The position numbers were made by a program, and so were the translations under genes. Shown in pieces: positions 1 to 9,492 of a stretch of 64,000 nt of DNA. The DNA is taken from NCBI GenBank assembly GCA_964035575.1, contig OZ037865.1, positions 62,001 through 126,000 on the forward strand, in the 5' to 3' direction. The stretch's first letter is position 1. Every line of letters starts with the position of its first letter. The DNA comes from Rhynchopus sp. YZ270_cl-10. Its lineage: Eukaryota; Euglenozoa; Diplonemea; Diplonemida; Diplonemidae. Below the pieces are notes generated by a model. It was not told the DNA's origin. It ran no database searches and worked only from the letters and a program-made list of their open reading frames with translations.

Positions 1-90
1 GATTTTTGGTGATCCCACCCAGACCAAATCGCACTAACTAAGTTGTTAAGCAAAGTACAAGCTTCGTCCTAAGTACTGACAGGTAATTAA

Positions 91-172
91 GCGGACGTAC
101 CCAAGTGGTTACGGGGCTCGCCTGCTAAGCGAGTGTGCTCTGCATGCGCAAGTTCGAACCTTGCCGTTCGCG
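91..172 (+). tRNA. trnS-GCU: tRNA-Ser(GCT)
   Basis: Type II cloverleaf with acceptor GCGGACG/CGTTCGC, anticodon loop CTGCTAA, a long variable arm (TGTGCTCTGCATGCGCA) and T arm with loop TTCGAAC. Discriminator G as expected for Ser. Followed by T6, a Pol III terminator. Decodes AGC/AGU. Confidence 0.96.
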
Positions 173-425
173 TTTTTTATACACTGCATTGATACCTTTT
201 TTCATTCTTTTCTGAACTTTTTCAAACTCAAAAAAAAACCTGAAAAAATCTGTTTTATCTTCAGGTCAAGAATCTCCAAGTTAGGACAACATTCAAGATG
301 TTTGGTTTTTTTGGTGGGACAACCTTGGAAATCCTGAACAATAGTTTCAACATCAAGATGACACACAACTTGGGTTTTTAGCTCAAAATCAAAAATAGAG
401 TCAAAAACTCAAAAAAATGAAAAGT

Positions 426-498
426 CTCCTCCTGTTGGGTTCGAACCAACGACCTGCAGGTTAACAGCCTGACGCGCTACCGACTGCGCCAAGGAGGA
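426..498 (-). tRNA. trnN-GUU: tRNA-Asn(GTT)
   Basis: Acceptor TCCTCCT/AGGAGGA, D arm GCGC, anticodon loop CTGTTAA, T arm GTTGG-TTCGAAC-CCAAC, discriminator G. Three intact copies exist in the window (also 4128-4200, 13326-13398) and one 3' fragment at 11259-11281. Confidence 0.96.
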
Positions 499-612
499 TC
501 TGATTGTTAGCGAAGACAGCATTTACATGGGGACCTTATTCAAAACGAAAACACACACAAGGAATGATGGAAATTTATGGCCGCGTTACGAAGAGAATGC
601 GAGAGAATTCGT

Positions 613-684
613 GGCTCGGTGGTCTAGTGGCATGATTCTCGCTTAGGGTGCGAGAGGTCCGGGGTTCAATTCCCCGCCGAGCCC
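613..684 (+). tRNA. trnP-AGG: tRNA-Pro(AGG)
   Basis: Acceptor GGCTCGG/CCGAGCC, anticodon stem CTCGC/GCGAG with loop TTAGGGT, T arm CGGGG-TTCAATT-CCCCG. A34 would be edited to inosine. T-rich stretch follows. Confidence 0.96.
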
Positions 685-781
685 TTGTCTTTTTGGATTT
701 TCATTTTTCATTTTTTTTTCGTTTGAAACTCCGTGTAGCTTGCACAAAAGTACCCTTTTTGGATTGTGCCTAAGTATCACC

Positions 782-853
782 TCCCCTTTAGTACAGTGGT
801 TAGTATACCTGGCTTTCACCCAGGCGACCCGGGTTCAAACCCCGGAGGGGGAA
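782..853 (+). tRNA. trnE-UUC: tRNA-Glu(TTC)
   Basis: Acceptor TCCCCTT/AGGGGGA with one G-U, anticodon stem CCTGG/CCAGG and loop CTTTCAC, T loop TTCAAAC. Decodes GAA. Followed by a T5 run. Confidence 0.96.
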
Positions 854-990
854 TCCTTTTTGATTGCTTTCAAATTTCGGAGCTGTTTTTTGATATTTTC
901 GCATTTCTGAATTTTCAATTTGGCAAAGTTTTGTGACAAGAAATCTCTGAGAAGAAGGAAATCTAAAAATATTTTGGAATGAATAAAAAG

Positions 991-1062
991 TACTCGCGGC
1001 GGGGATCGAACCCGCAACCTCCGGCGTCGGGAACCGACGCGCTTCCATTGCGCCACGCGAGC
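991..1062 (-). tRNA. trnR-CCG: tRNA-Arg(CCG)
   Basis: D arm GCGC/GCGC with the Arg-like TGGCGCAATGG context, T arm GCGGG-TTCGATC-CCCGC, acceptor GCTCGCG/CGCGAGT. Spacing and pairing place the anticodon stem at TCGGT/GCCGG and the loop at TCCCGAC, giving anticodon CCG with C instead of U at position 33. A Gly(CCC) reading would leave the anticodon stem unpaired, so Arg is preferred. The odd position 33 keeps confidence lower. Confidence 0.8.
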
Positions 1063-1556
1063 TTATCTTGTTTCCCAAGATCTCAGATTATGGAGAAGGT
1101 TTGGCAGTGTCTAAAAAAGTTCAAAAAGTGATAAAACAGCCAGTGTCCCTTGGTGCATGACTGGTTGTACTGTGGTGGACCCGTGCACTTTCCATACAGT
1201 CCTATGCCAGAAAACCCACACACAATGGGTTTGCGGGTTTTCTACATCCACTGTACCTGTGCATAAGATAACCCATCGTGAAACTCCCTTGTGCACCCGA
1301 CATACCACCCCTGGCCATATTGGTCAGGCATATTAGTAAGGGTACCTGGTCAGATCTGACCAGGCACCTGGTCACAGTGACTGGGCACAGTAGGAACCAC
1401 AGCTGAAATGGGTGGGGGCTTAAAGCCGTGTTCCAGCATGTGGTTCCTCTTTAGGTCCCAGCATGTAGTACACCCAACATACCACAGCCCAGGCCATATT
1501 GGTAAGGCATATTAGTAGGGGCACCTGGTCACAGTGACTAGGTAGGTGCACAGAGT
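1063..1556. other. Spacer between tRNA-Arg and minisatellite
   Basis: No gene seen. It contains two related blocks (about 1300-1390 and 1480-1545) with ccatattggt(c/a)aggcatattagta followed by cctggtcacagtgact, and short inverted motifs such as ggtcagatctgacc. The block is repeated exactly in SD1 copy B (about 4765-5258). Confidence 0.7.
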
Positions 1557-2533
1557 GGTTCCTAATCGGGCGCACAGGGGGGTAAAGCTAACCGGGCGCA
1601 CAGGGGGGTCCCTAATCGGGCGCACAGGGGGGTAAGCTAATCGGGCGCACAGGGGGGTAAGCTAATCGGGCGCACAGGGGGGTAAGCTAATCGGGCGCAC
1701 AGGGGGGTAAGCTAATCGGGCGCACAGGGGGGTAAGCTAATCGGGCGCACAGGGGGGTAAGCTAATCGGGCGCACAGGGGGGTAAGCTAATCGGGCGCAC
1801 AGGGGGGTAAGCTAATCGGGCGCACAGGGGGGTTCCTAATCGGGCGCACAGGGGGGTAAGCTAATCGGGCGCACAGGGGGGTAAGCTAATCGGGCGCACA
1901 GGGGGGTAAGCTAATCGGGCGCACAGGGGGGTAAGCTAATCGGGCGCACAGGGGGATATTCCTAATCGGGCGCACAGGGGGGTAAGCTAATCGGGCGCAC
2001 AGGGGGGTAAGCTAATCGGGCGCACAGGGGGGTAAGCTAATCGGGCGCACAGGGGGGTAAGCTAATCGGGCGCACAGGGGGGTTCCTAATCGGGCGCACA
2101 GGGGGGTAAGCTAATCGGGCGCACAGGGGGGTAAGCTAATCGGGCGCACAGGGGGGTAAGCTAATCGGGCGCACAGGGGGGTAAGCTAATCGGGCGCACA
2201 GGGGGGTAAGCTAATCGGGCGCACAGGGGGGTAAGCTAATCGGGCACACAGGGGGGTAAGCTAATCGGGCGCACAGGGGGGTAAGCTAATCGGGCGCACA
2301 GGGGGGTAAGCTAATCGGGCGCACAGGGGGGTAAGCTAATCGGGCGCACAGGGGGGTAAGCTAATCGGGCGCACAGGGGGGTAAGCTAATCGGGCGCACA
2401 GGGGGATATTCCTAATCGGGCGCACAGGGGGGTAAGCTAATCGGGCGCACAGGGGGGTAAGCTAATCGGGCGCACAGGGGGATATTCCTAATCGGGCGCA
2501 CAGGGGGGTTCCTAATCGGGCGCACAGAGGGGT
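1557..2533. repeat. 25-bp GC-rich minisatellite, array 1
   Basis: Tandem units of about 25 bp built on aatcgggcgcacaggggg plus gtaagct. Two variant spacers (ggttcct and gatattcct) recur at irregular intervals. About 38-40 units. Array 2 at 5259-7232 has the same variants but about twice the length, so the array has expanded or contracted after the SD1 duplication. Confidence 0.98.
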
Positions 2534-2788
2534 TGGCCCGCAAACGTGATGTCTCTGACCAGCGCACCGGCCATACTGATGTGCATGTTTATTTACTGGG
2601 AATTTTGTGAAGAAATAAACATGTAAGTCAGGTTGGGTTTATGAACATGTTGTAGTCCCAATTTTTTTTGCAATTCATCATCGCTAAAAGACCCTCAAAA
2701 TCACAGGTACGACGCAATGGTGTCAGTTCATATTTTTGTGTGTTAACTGTCCCAACCAAAAAATAATCAACAAAATATGGCAAAAAAA

Positions 2789-2860
2789 TGGACATTGAGG
2801 GGTTCGAACCCTCGGCCTCCCGTATGCAGAACGGGCGCTCTACCACTGAGCTAAACGCCC
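2789..2860 (-). tRNA. trnA-UGC: tRNA-Ala(TGC)
   Basis: Acceptor GGGCGTT/AATGTCC (two wobble pairs), D arm GCTC, anticodon stem CCCGT/ACGGG and loop TCTGCAT, T arm GAGGG-TTCGAAC-CCCTC, discriminator A. Confidence 0.95.
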
Positions 2861-2973
2861 CTGATAAATGTCCCTCAAGGAGAGGTACTTGGGGCACGTT
2901 CTGTTCGTCTTTTTGTCAATTTTTTTCAAGAACGCAACAAGCCTTGAAATTGACTCTTTCCTTTAAAACGAAT

Positions 2974-3045
2974 GCCCGCCTAGCTCAGCGGTAGAGCGTT
3001 GGACTTTTAATCCAATGGTCGTGGGTTCGATCCCCACGGCGGGTG
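2974..3045 (+). tRNA. trnK-UUU: tRNA-Lys(TTT)
   Basis: Acceptor GCCCGCC/GGCGGGT, anticodon stem TTGGA/TCCAA with loop CTTTTAA, T arm GTGGG-TTCGATC-CCCAC, discriminator G. Confidence 0.96.
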
Positions 3046-3122
3046 CCTACTTTTTTGGATTGATTGGATTCTCTTTTTTGTGCTCATTTTCAGGATCTGG
3101 GGCGTTGTACTTCCTCAACTAT

Positions 3123-3204
3123 GCTGACGTATCCAAGTGGTTACGGAGGTGGACTTGAAATCCACTGGGCTCTGCCCGCGCAGGTTCGAACCCTGCCGTC
3201 AGCG
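3123..3204 (+). tRNA. trnS-UGA: tRNA-Ser(TGA)
   Basis: Type II tRNA: acceptor GCTGACG/CGTCAGC, anticodon stem GTGGA/TCCAC with loop CTTGAAA, long variable arm GGGCTCTGCCCGC, discriminator G. Confidence 0.96.
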
Positions 3205-3319
3205 TTCTTTACCTTTTCGTTTGATTTCTGTGATTTATGTTTTTGTCATCAAATGCAAAGATTGAAGATGTGTGTGACAAAGCTCCAAAAAATATTGAAA
3301 ACACTTGGAAAAAGAAAAG

Positions 3320-3391
3320 TTCTCCCACGCGGGTTTGAACCGCGGCTACTGGATTCAAAGTCCAGGGTGCTAACCACTACACCATAGGAGA
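3320..3391 (-). tRNA. trnQ-UUG: tRNA-Gln(TTG)
   Basis: Acceptor TCTCCTA/TGGGAGA, anticodon stem CTGGA/TCCAG with loop CTTTGAA, T arm GCGGT.. with loop TTCAAAC. Decodes CAA. Confidence 0.95.
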
Positions 3392-3493
3392 GATAATCCG
3401 GATCCTTTTGTTCACACAACAACGATGGAAAATTTGGTGGTTGCAGGTACACACAAGTACCCCACAATGATTCTTTGATTTAAGTTAATATGA

Positions 3494-3566
3494 GCCTCCC
3501 TAGCTCAGTCGGTAGAGCGCAAGGCCCTTAACCTTGTGGTCGCGGGTTCGAGCCCCGCGGGAGGTG
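3494..3566 (+). tRNA. trnK-CUU: tRNA-Lys(CTT)
   Basis: Acceptor GCCTCCC/GGGAGGT, anticodon stem CAAGG/CCTTG with loop CCCTTAA, T arm GCGGG-TTCGAGC-CCCGC. The gene and about 40 bp of 5' flank recur inverted at 10184-10290. Confidence 0.96.
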
Positions 3567-3792
3567 CTTTTTGTATTGATACCTGAATTTTTCTGAATTT
3601 TTTTTATTTGTTGGAAAACATGGTGTGTTGGTCGTTGTGCAATGAGCCCGCCATCGTGCGAAATCGTGCCCAAAAAAAATTTTTGGTGGTCACAATTGCG
3701 ATGATTTTTGGTGATCCCACCCAGACCAAATCGCACTAACTAAGTTGTTAAGCAAAGTACAAGCTTCGTCCTAAGTACTGACAGGTAATTAA

Positions 3793-3874
3793 GCGGACGT
3801 ACCCAAGTGGTTACGGGGCTCGCCTGCTAAGCGAGTGTGCTCTGCATGCGCAAGTTCGAACCTTGCCGTTCGCG
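3793..3874 (+). tRNA. trnS-GCU: tRNA-Ser(GCT), SD1 copy B
   Basis: Identical to 91-172, including the T6 terminator. Confidence 0.96.
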
Positions 3875-4127
3875 TTTTTTATACACTGCATTGATACCTT
3901 TTTTCATTCTTTTCTGAACTTTTTCAAACTCAAAAAAAAACCTGAAAAAATCTGTTTTATCTTCAGGTCAAGAATCTCCAAGTTAGGACAACATTCAAGA
4001 TGTTTGGTTTTTTTGGTGGGACAACCTTGGAAATCCTGAACAATAGTTTCAACATCAAGATGACACACAACTTGGGTTTTTAGCTCAAAATCAAAAATAG
4101 AGTCAAAAACTCAAAAAAATGAAAAGT

Positions 4128-4200
4128 CTCCTCCTGTTGGGTTCGAACCAACGACCTGCAGGTTAACAGCCTGACGCGCTACCGACTGCGCCAAGGAGGA
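4128..4200 (-). tRNA. trnN-GUU: tRNA-Asn(GTT), SD1 copy B
   Basis: Identical to 426-498. Confidence 0.96.
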
Positions 4201-4314
4201 TCTGATTGTTAGCGAAGACAGCATTTACATGGGGACCTTATTCAAAACGAAAACACACACAAGGAATGATGGAAATTTATGGCCGCGTTACGAAGAGAAT
4301 GCGAGAGAATTCGT

Positions 4315-4386
4315 GGCTCGGTGGTCTAGTGGCATGATTCTCGCTTAGGGTGCGAGAGGTCCGGGGTTCAATTCCCCGCCGAGCCC
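4315..4386 (+). tRNA. trnP-AGG: tRNA-Pro(AGG), SD1 copy B
   Basis: Identical to 613-684. Confidence 0.96.
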
Positions 4387-4483
4387 TTGTCTTTTTGGAT
4401 TTTCATTTTTCATTTTTTTTTCGTTTGAAACTCCGTGTAGCTTGCACAAAAGTACCCTTTTTGGATTGTGCCTAAGTATCACC

Positions 4484-4555
4484 TCCCCTTTAGTACAGTG
4501 GTTAGTATACCTGGCTTTCACCCAGGCGACCCGGGTTCAAACCCCGGAGGGGGAA
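4484..4555 (+). tRNA. trnE-UUC: tRNA-Glu(TTC), SD1 copy B
   Basis: Identical to 782-853. Confidence 0.96.
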
Positions 4556-4692
4556 TCCTTTTTGATTGCTTTCAAATTTCGGAGCTGTTTTTTGATATTT
4601 TCGCATTTCTGAATTTTCAATTTGGCAAAGTTTTGTGACAAGAAATCTCTGAGAAGAAGGAAATCTAAAAATATTTTGGAATGAATAAAAAG

Positions 4693-4764
4693 TACTCGCG
4701 GCGGGGATCGAACCCGCAACCTCCGGCGTCGGGAACCGACGCGCTTCCATTGCGCCACGCGAGC
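4693..4764 (-). tRNA. trnR-CCG: tRNA-Arg(CCG), SD1 copy B
   Basis: Identical to 991-1062, including the C at position 33, so the unusual loop is not a lone sequencing error. Confidence 0.8.
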
Positions 4765-5258
4765 TTATCTTGTTTCCCAAGATCTCAGATTATGGAGAAG
4801 GTTTGGCAGTGTCTAAAAAAGTTCAAAAAGTGATAAAACAGCCAGTGTCCCTTGGTGCATGACTGGTTGTACTGTGGTGGACCCGTGCACTTTCCATACA
4901 GTCCTATGCCAGAAAACCCACACACAATGGGTTTGCGGGTTTTCTACATCCACTGTACCTGTGCATAAGATAACCCATCGTGAAACTCCCTTGTGCACCC
5001 GACATACCACCCCTGGCCATATTGGTCAGGCATATTAGTAAGGGTACCTGGTCAGATCTGACCAGGCACCTGGTCACAGTGACTGGGCACAGTAGGAACC
5101 ACAGCTGAAATGGGTGGGGGCTTAAAGCCGTGTTCCAGCATGTGGTTCCTCTTTAGGTCCCAGCATGTAGTACACCCAACATACCACAGCCCAGGCCATA
5201 TTGGTAAGGCATATTAGTAGGGGCACCTGGTCACAGTGACTAGGTAGGTGCACAGAGT

Positions 5259-7232
5259 GGTTCCTAATCGGGCGCACAGGGGGGTAAAGCTAACCGGGCG
5301 CACAGGGGGGTCCCTAATCGGGCGCACAGGGGGGTAAGCTAATCGGGCGCACAGGGGGGTAAGCTAATCGGGCGCACAGGGGGGTAAGCTAATCGGGCGC
5401 ACAGGGGGGTAAGCTAATCGGGCGCACAGGGGGGTAAGCTAATCGGGCGCACAGGGGGGTAAGCTAATCGGGCGCACAGGGGGGTAAGCTAATCGGGCGC
5501 ACAGGGGGGTAAGCTAATCGGGCGCACAGGGGGGTAAGCTAATCGGGCGCACAGGGGGGTTCCTAATCGGGCGCACAGGGGGGTAAGCTAATCGGGCGCA
5601 CAGGGGGGTAAGCTAATCGGGCGCACAGGGGGGTAAGCTAATCGGGCGCACAGGGGGGTAAGCTAATCGGGCGCACAGGGGGGTAAGCTAATCGGGCGCA
5701 CAGGGGGATATTCCTAATCGGGCGCACAGGGGGGTAAGCTAATCGGGCGCACAGGGGGGTAAGCTAATCGGGCGCACAGGGGGGTAAGCTAATCGGGCGC
5801 ACAGGGGGGTTCCTAATCGGGCGCACAGGGGGGTAAGCTAATCGGGCGCACAGGGGGATATTCCTAATCGGGCGCACAGGGGGGTAAGCTAATCGGGCGC
5901 ACAGGGGGGTAAGCTAATCGGGCGCACAGGGGGGTAAGCTAATCGGGCGCACAGGGGGGTAAGCTAATCGGGCGCACAGGGGGGTAAGCTAATCGGGCGC
6001 ACAGGGGGGTAAGCTAATCGGGCGCACAGGGGGGTAAGCTAATCGGGCGCACAGGGGGGTAAGCTAATCGGGCGCACAGGGGGGTAAGCTAATCGGGCGC
6101 ACAGGGGGGTTCCTAATCGGGCGCACAGGGGGGTAAGCTAATCGGGCGCACAGGGGGATATTCCTAATCGGGCGCACAGGGGGGTAAGCTAATCGGGCGC
6201 ACAGGGGGGTAAGCTAATCGGGCGCACAGGGGGGTAAGCTAATCGGGCGCACAGGGGGGTAAGCTAATCGGGCGCACAGGGGGGTAAGCTAATCGGGCGC
6301 ACAGGGGGGTAAGCTAATCGGGCGCACAGGGGGGTAAGCTAATCGGGCGCACAGGGGGGTTCCTAATCGGGCGCACAGGGGGGTAAGCTAATCGGGCGCA
6401 CAGGGGGATATTCCTAATCGGGCGCACAGGGGGGTAAGCTAATCGGGCGCACAGGGGGGTAAGCTAATCGGGCGCACAGGGGGGTAAGCTAATCGGGCGC
6501 ACAGGGGGGTAAGCTAATCGGGCGCACAGGGGGGTAAGCTAATCGGGCGCACAGGGGGGTAAGCTAATCGGGCGCACAGGGGGGTAAGCTAATCGGGCGC
6601 ACAGGGGGGTAAGCTAATCGGGCACACAGGGGGGTTCCTAATCGGGCGCACAGGGGGGTAAGCTAATCGGGCGCACAGGGGGGTAAGCTAATCGGGCGCA
6701 CAGGGGGGTAAGCTAATCGGGCGCACAGGGGGATATTCCTAATCGGGCGCACAGGGGGGTAAGCTAATCGGGCGCACAGGGGGGTAAGCTAATCGGGCAC
6801 ACAGGGGGGTTCCTAATCGGGCGCACAGGGGGGTAAGCTAATCGGGCGCACAGGGGGATATTCCTAATCGGGCGCACAGGGGGGTAAGCTAATCGGGCGC
6901 ACAGGGGGGTAAGCTAATCGGGCGCACAGGGGGATATTCCTAATCGGGCGCACAGGGGGGTAAGCTAATCGGGCGCACAGGGGGGTAAGCTAATCGGGCA
7001 CACAGGGGGGTTCCTAATCGGGCGCACAGGGGGGTAAGCTAATCGGGCGCACAGGGGGGTAAGCTAATCGGGCGCACAGGGGGATATTCCTAATCGGGCG
7101 CACAGGGGGGTAAGCTAATCGGGCGCACAGGGGGGTAAGCTAATCGGGCGCACAGGGGGGTAAGCTAATCGGGCGCACAGGGGGATATTCCTAATCGGGC
7201 GCACAGGGGGGTTCCTAATCGGGCGCACAGAG
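5259..7232. repeat. 25-bp GC-rich minisatellite, array 2
   Basis: Same unit as 1557-2533, about 79-80 units. Runs of plain units followed by ggttcct and gatattcct variants recur as larger blocks (for example near 5810-5880, 6110-6170 and 6360-6410), which suggests expansion by copying multi-unit blocks. Confidence 0.98.
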
Positions 7233-7587
7233 GGGTTGGCCCGCAAACGTGATGTCTCTGACCAGCGCACCGGCCATACTGATGTGCATGTTTATTTACT
7301 GGGAATTTTGTGAAGAAATAAACATGTAAGTCAGGTTGGGTTTATGAACATGTTGTAGTCCCAATTTTTTTTGCAATTGTGACGGAAGTTGTGACCGAAC
7401 TGACTTACTCGCAAATTATGTCGAGCAAAAACCCGTATCATCAGACAAGAAATTTTTTTCTCTACTAATAATCCTTACGCAAGAAAGAGTACATATCATT
7501 TCCACTTTTTCGTTTTGAACGAGTTTGTGACCGACCTGAAACTGTCCGAAACATATTGTTTTGCTTTTGCCAAACGCAAAAAGAGAG

Positions 7588-7658
7588 TGCGTAATCCGGG
7601 AATCGAACCCGGGCCGACCCCGTGGCGGGGGGCCATTCTACCACTAGACCAATTACGC
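7588..7658 (-). tRNA. trnG-GCC: tRNA-Gly(GCC)
   Basis: Acceptor GCGTAAT/ATTACGC, T arm CCGGG-TTCGATT-CCCGG, discriminator A. Best anticodon stem GCCCC/GGGGT leaves loop CCGCCAC with anticodon GCC and C33. 71 nt, as usual for Gly. Confidence 0.9.
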
Positions 7659-7774
7659 TACGATATTAGTCGAAATTGTGCTCGAGTTGCCGCTCGTTGC
7701 ATGTTTGAAAAATATTTCACAATATCCCAGGAAATAAAACCCTTTCTGAGATCCCAATAAGTGGGAGTATTCAA

Positions 7775-7846
7775 GCGGTTATGGTTTAGTGGTTAGAACA
7801 CCCGTTTGTGGCACGGGAGACCCGAGTTCAATTCTCGGTAACCGCT
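7775..7846 (+). tRNA. trnH-GUG: tRNA-His(GTG)
   Basis: Acceptor GCGGTTA/TAACCGC, anticodon stem CCCGT/ACGGG with loop TTGTGGC, T arm CCGAG-TTCAATT-CTCGG. No encoded G-1, so it would be added after transcription. T6 terminator follows. Confidence 0.95.
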
Positions 7847-7933
7847 TTTTTAGCTGTGCAATCAACCATTTTCATTTTTTCCAACTCCAAAAATATGCAG
7901 GCCACATAAAAAATACTATTGCCTAAAGACATG

Positions 7934-8005
7934 GACCGTGTGGCTCAATGGAAGAGCGCCTGACCACGGATCAGGCGGTTGCAGGTTCGAGTCCTGCCAC
8001 GGTTG
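7934..8005 (+). tRNA. trnR-ACG: tRNA-Arg(ACG)
   Basis: Acceptor GACCGTG/CACGGTT, anticodon stem CCTGA/TCAGG with loop CCACGGA, T arm GCAGG-TTCGAGT-CCTGC, discriminator G. Confidence 0.95.
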
Positions 8006-8094
8006 CTTCTTTTTTTGAGCAATTTGAACAATTTCAAATTATTTTCCTTGTGAAATCGTCCCCCACAAAGAAAACACTTTGCATGAAAGTAACA

Positions 8095-8166
8095 GCACTT
8101 ATGGTATAACGGTTAGTATTCTCGCCTTCCAAGCGAGCGGCCCGGGTTCGACTCCCGGTAAGTGCA
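8095..8166 (+). tRNA. trnG-UCC: tRNA-Gly(TCC)
   Basis: Acceptor GCACTTA/TAAGTGC, anticodon stem CTCGC/GCGAG with loop CTTCCAA, T arm CCGGG-TTCGACT-CCCGG, discriminator A. Confidence 0.95.
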
Positions 8167-8436
8167 GTTCTTTTTTTAAAGGGGGAAGTAAAATTTTCAT
8201 GTTCAGAAATTTTTTTCTGAAATGTCAGCTTTTCAAAGAATTTCCAGTTTTCAAGTTTTTCCCAAAAATTTTCAAGGTTCTTACGGGTGGGTTGACTACG
8301 AAAAAATCCAAAATTCCTGGGAGACCCCTTCCCACTGGACCCAAATTTGTATCTGTTGTTCCACTGTGATTTCACTTGACACTACCTCACTTTTTTGTGT
8401 TTTCAAAAAAGTTCAAAAAACAATGTTCAAAAAGTT

Positions 8437-8509
8437 AACCCCGTGCGGGACTCGAACCCGCAACCTTTGGATTCGAAGTCCAACGCGCTATCCATTGCGC
8501 CAACGGGGC
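8437..8509 (-). tRNA. trnR-UCG: tRNA-Arg(TCG)
   Basis: Acceptor GCCCCGT/ACGGGGT, anticodon stem TTGGA/TCCAA with loop CTTCGAA, T arm GCGGG-TTCGAGT-CCCGC. Confidence 0.95.
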
Positions 8510-8571
8510 CTGATTTGATTTTCATCAGAAAAGAAACGAAACAATGAGTGTGAGCCCTGTACAAAAAAGAA

Positions 8572-8643
8572 TTCCCCGGCCGGGAATTGAACCCGGGTCT
8601 TCCGCGTGACAGGCGGAAATACTGACCTCTATACTACCGAGGA
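8572..8643 (-). tRNA. trnD-GUC: tRNA-Asp(GTC)
   Basis: Acceptor TCCTCGG/CCGGGGA, anticodon stem TCCGC/GCGGA with loop CTGTCAC. Same gene sequence as the plus-strand copy at 30299-30370. Confidence 0.96.
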
Positions 8644-8741
8644 TACAATCTTCACTCTGATTTATTTTCGCGGATTAAAATGGTCCAAAATGAGCACAGA
8701 AATGACGAAAATGCACGAAAATTTGTGAACAAAAAATGAAT

Positions 8742-8823
8742 CGCAGTCGGCAGGACTTGAACCTGCGCGGGCAGAGCCCAATGGATTTCTAGTCCACCTC
8801 CGTAACCACTTGGATACGACTGC
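8742..8823 (-). tRNA. trnS-AGA: tRNA-Ser(AGA)
   Basis: Type II tRNA: acceptor GCAGTCG/CGACTGC, anticodon stem GTGGA/TCCAT with loop CTAGAAA, long variable arm GGGCTCTGCCCGC, discriminator G. Confidence 0.95.
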
Positions 8824-8900
8824 TGTAATTCTCACCGTTCTTTGTTTTTAGGCAGTCATCTGTTTGAAGAAAATAACCTGGAACACGAAAATGAAAAAAA

Positions 8901-8984
8901 TCCTCTCGGCCGGAATCGAACCAGCGACCGCTCGATAACCGAGTATTCTACAGTCGAGCGCTCTACCAATTGAGCTACGAGAGG
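8901..8984 (-). tRNA. trnY-GUA: tRNA-Tyr(GTA) with 11-nt intron
   Basis: Acceptor CCTCTCG/CGAGAGG, D arm GCTC, anticodon stem CTCGA/TCGAG. The loop begins CTGTAG, then 11 extra bases (AATACTCGGTT) precede position 38 (A), the canonical intron site after position 37. T arm GCTGG-TTCGATT-CCGGC. This is the only intron-bearing tRNA gene I see in the window. Confidence 0.94.
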
Positions 8985-9107
8985 TTCTACAACTGTCATT
9001 GTTTCCACAGAAGCCCATAATTTTTTTTGACTCAAATTTTTTTTTTGCCACGCAAACCTGTAGAAATTTGCACCCCATGTATTTCTTAATGATACGATAA
9101 TATCAAG

Positions 9108-9180
9108 GCGAGGTTGGCGCAGTCGGGAGCGCGTAGGTCCCATAATCCTAAGGTCGTCAGTTCGATCCTGGCACCTCGCA
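9108..9180 (+). tRNA. trnM-CAU: tRNA-Met(CAT), elongator
   Basis: Acceptor GCGAGGT/ACCTCGC, D arm GCGC/GCGC, anticodon loop with CAT inside GGTCCCATAATCC, ordinary T loop TTCGATC, discriminator A. It lacks the three G-C pairs and the ATCGAAA T loop of the initiator at 29798. Confidence 0.93.
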
Positions 9181-9267
9181 CTTTTTTTGTGTGTCTTTTT
9201 TCCTTTGTGTGGGATTTTCAGCAAAATTTCCACCTTCATGCTAAATGCATTGAAGCCCTAAATCATG

Positions 9268-9338
9268 GGCCCTATGGTGTAGCGGTAGCACTATGGATTC
9301 CAAATCCATCAACGGCGGTTCGATTCCGTCTAGGGTCA
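9268..9338 (+). tRNA. trnW-CCA: tRNA-Trp(CCA)
   Basis: Acceptor GGCCCTA/TAGGGTC, anticodon stem ATGGA/TCCAT with loop TTCCAAA, T arm GGCGG-TTCGATT-CCGTC. Confidence 0.94.
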
Positions 9339-9420
9339 TTTCTTTTTTTACACACTTTCCTTTCTGTGTTGTCTTGAAAAACTTCTTCGCAGGAGAAACA
9401 GCAAAAGCATCTTAATCAGC

Positions 9421-9492
9421 GGCGATTTAGCTCAGTGGCAGAGCATTGGTCTTGTAAACCAAGGGTCGGGGGTTCGATCCCCCCAGTTGCCT
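9421..9492 (+). tRNA. trnT-UGU: tRNA-Thr(TGT)
   Basis: Acceptor GGCGATT/AGTTGCC, anticodon stem TTGGT/ACCAA with loop CTTGTAA, T arm GGGGG-TTCGATC-CCCCC. Confidence 0.95.

Larger units (their letters stand above)
1..2675. repeat. Segmental duplication SD1, copy A
   Basis: Bases 1-2675 recur at 3703-7376 in the same orientation. The first 1.55 kb is essentially identical (constant offset 3702) and carries five tRNA genes. The right part is a 25-bp minisatellite whose length differs between the copies (about 1.0 kb here, 2.0 kb in copy B). Flanks diverge after the sequence ttttttttgcaatt. The duplication may start left of the window. Confidence 0.97.
2677..3127. repeat. Segmental duplication SD2, copy A
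   Basis: Nearly identical to 32476-32927, including tRNA-Ala(TGC), tRNA-Lys(TTT) and their spacers. Homology stops inside the first bases of tRNA-Ser(TGA) at tatgctgacgt. In copy B the sequence switches there to SD3 satellite sequence. Confidence 0.95.
3703..7376. repeat. Segmental duplication SD1, copy B
   Basis: Direct copy of 1-2675 beginning at the same gatttttggtgatcccaccc. The tRNA-bearing part is unchanged, which implies a recent event or continuing homogenisation. The minisatellite part is expanded. Confidence 0.97.

Noticed and set aside
991-1062. tRNA-Gly(CCC) reading of the gene
   Set aside because: The loop TTCCCGA would need an anticodon stem that does not pair. Shifting by one base gives full pairing and the Arg-type D arm, so Arg(CCG) was preferred.
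800-1078. Open frames over tRNA genes and their spacers (many 60-110 codons long)
   Set aside because: They overlap clear tRNA genes in antisense or sense and have no domain similarity.
1557-7232. CRISPR array
   Set aside because: Direct repeats without unique spacers of constant length, in a eukaryotic tRNA locus; a minisatellite.
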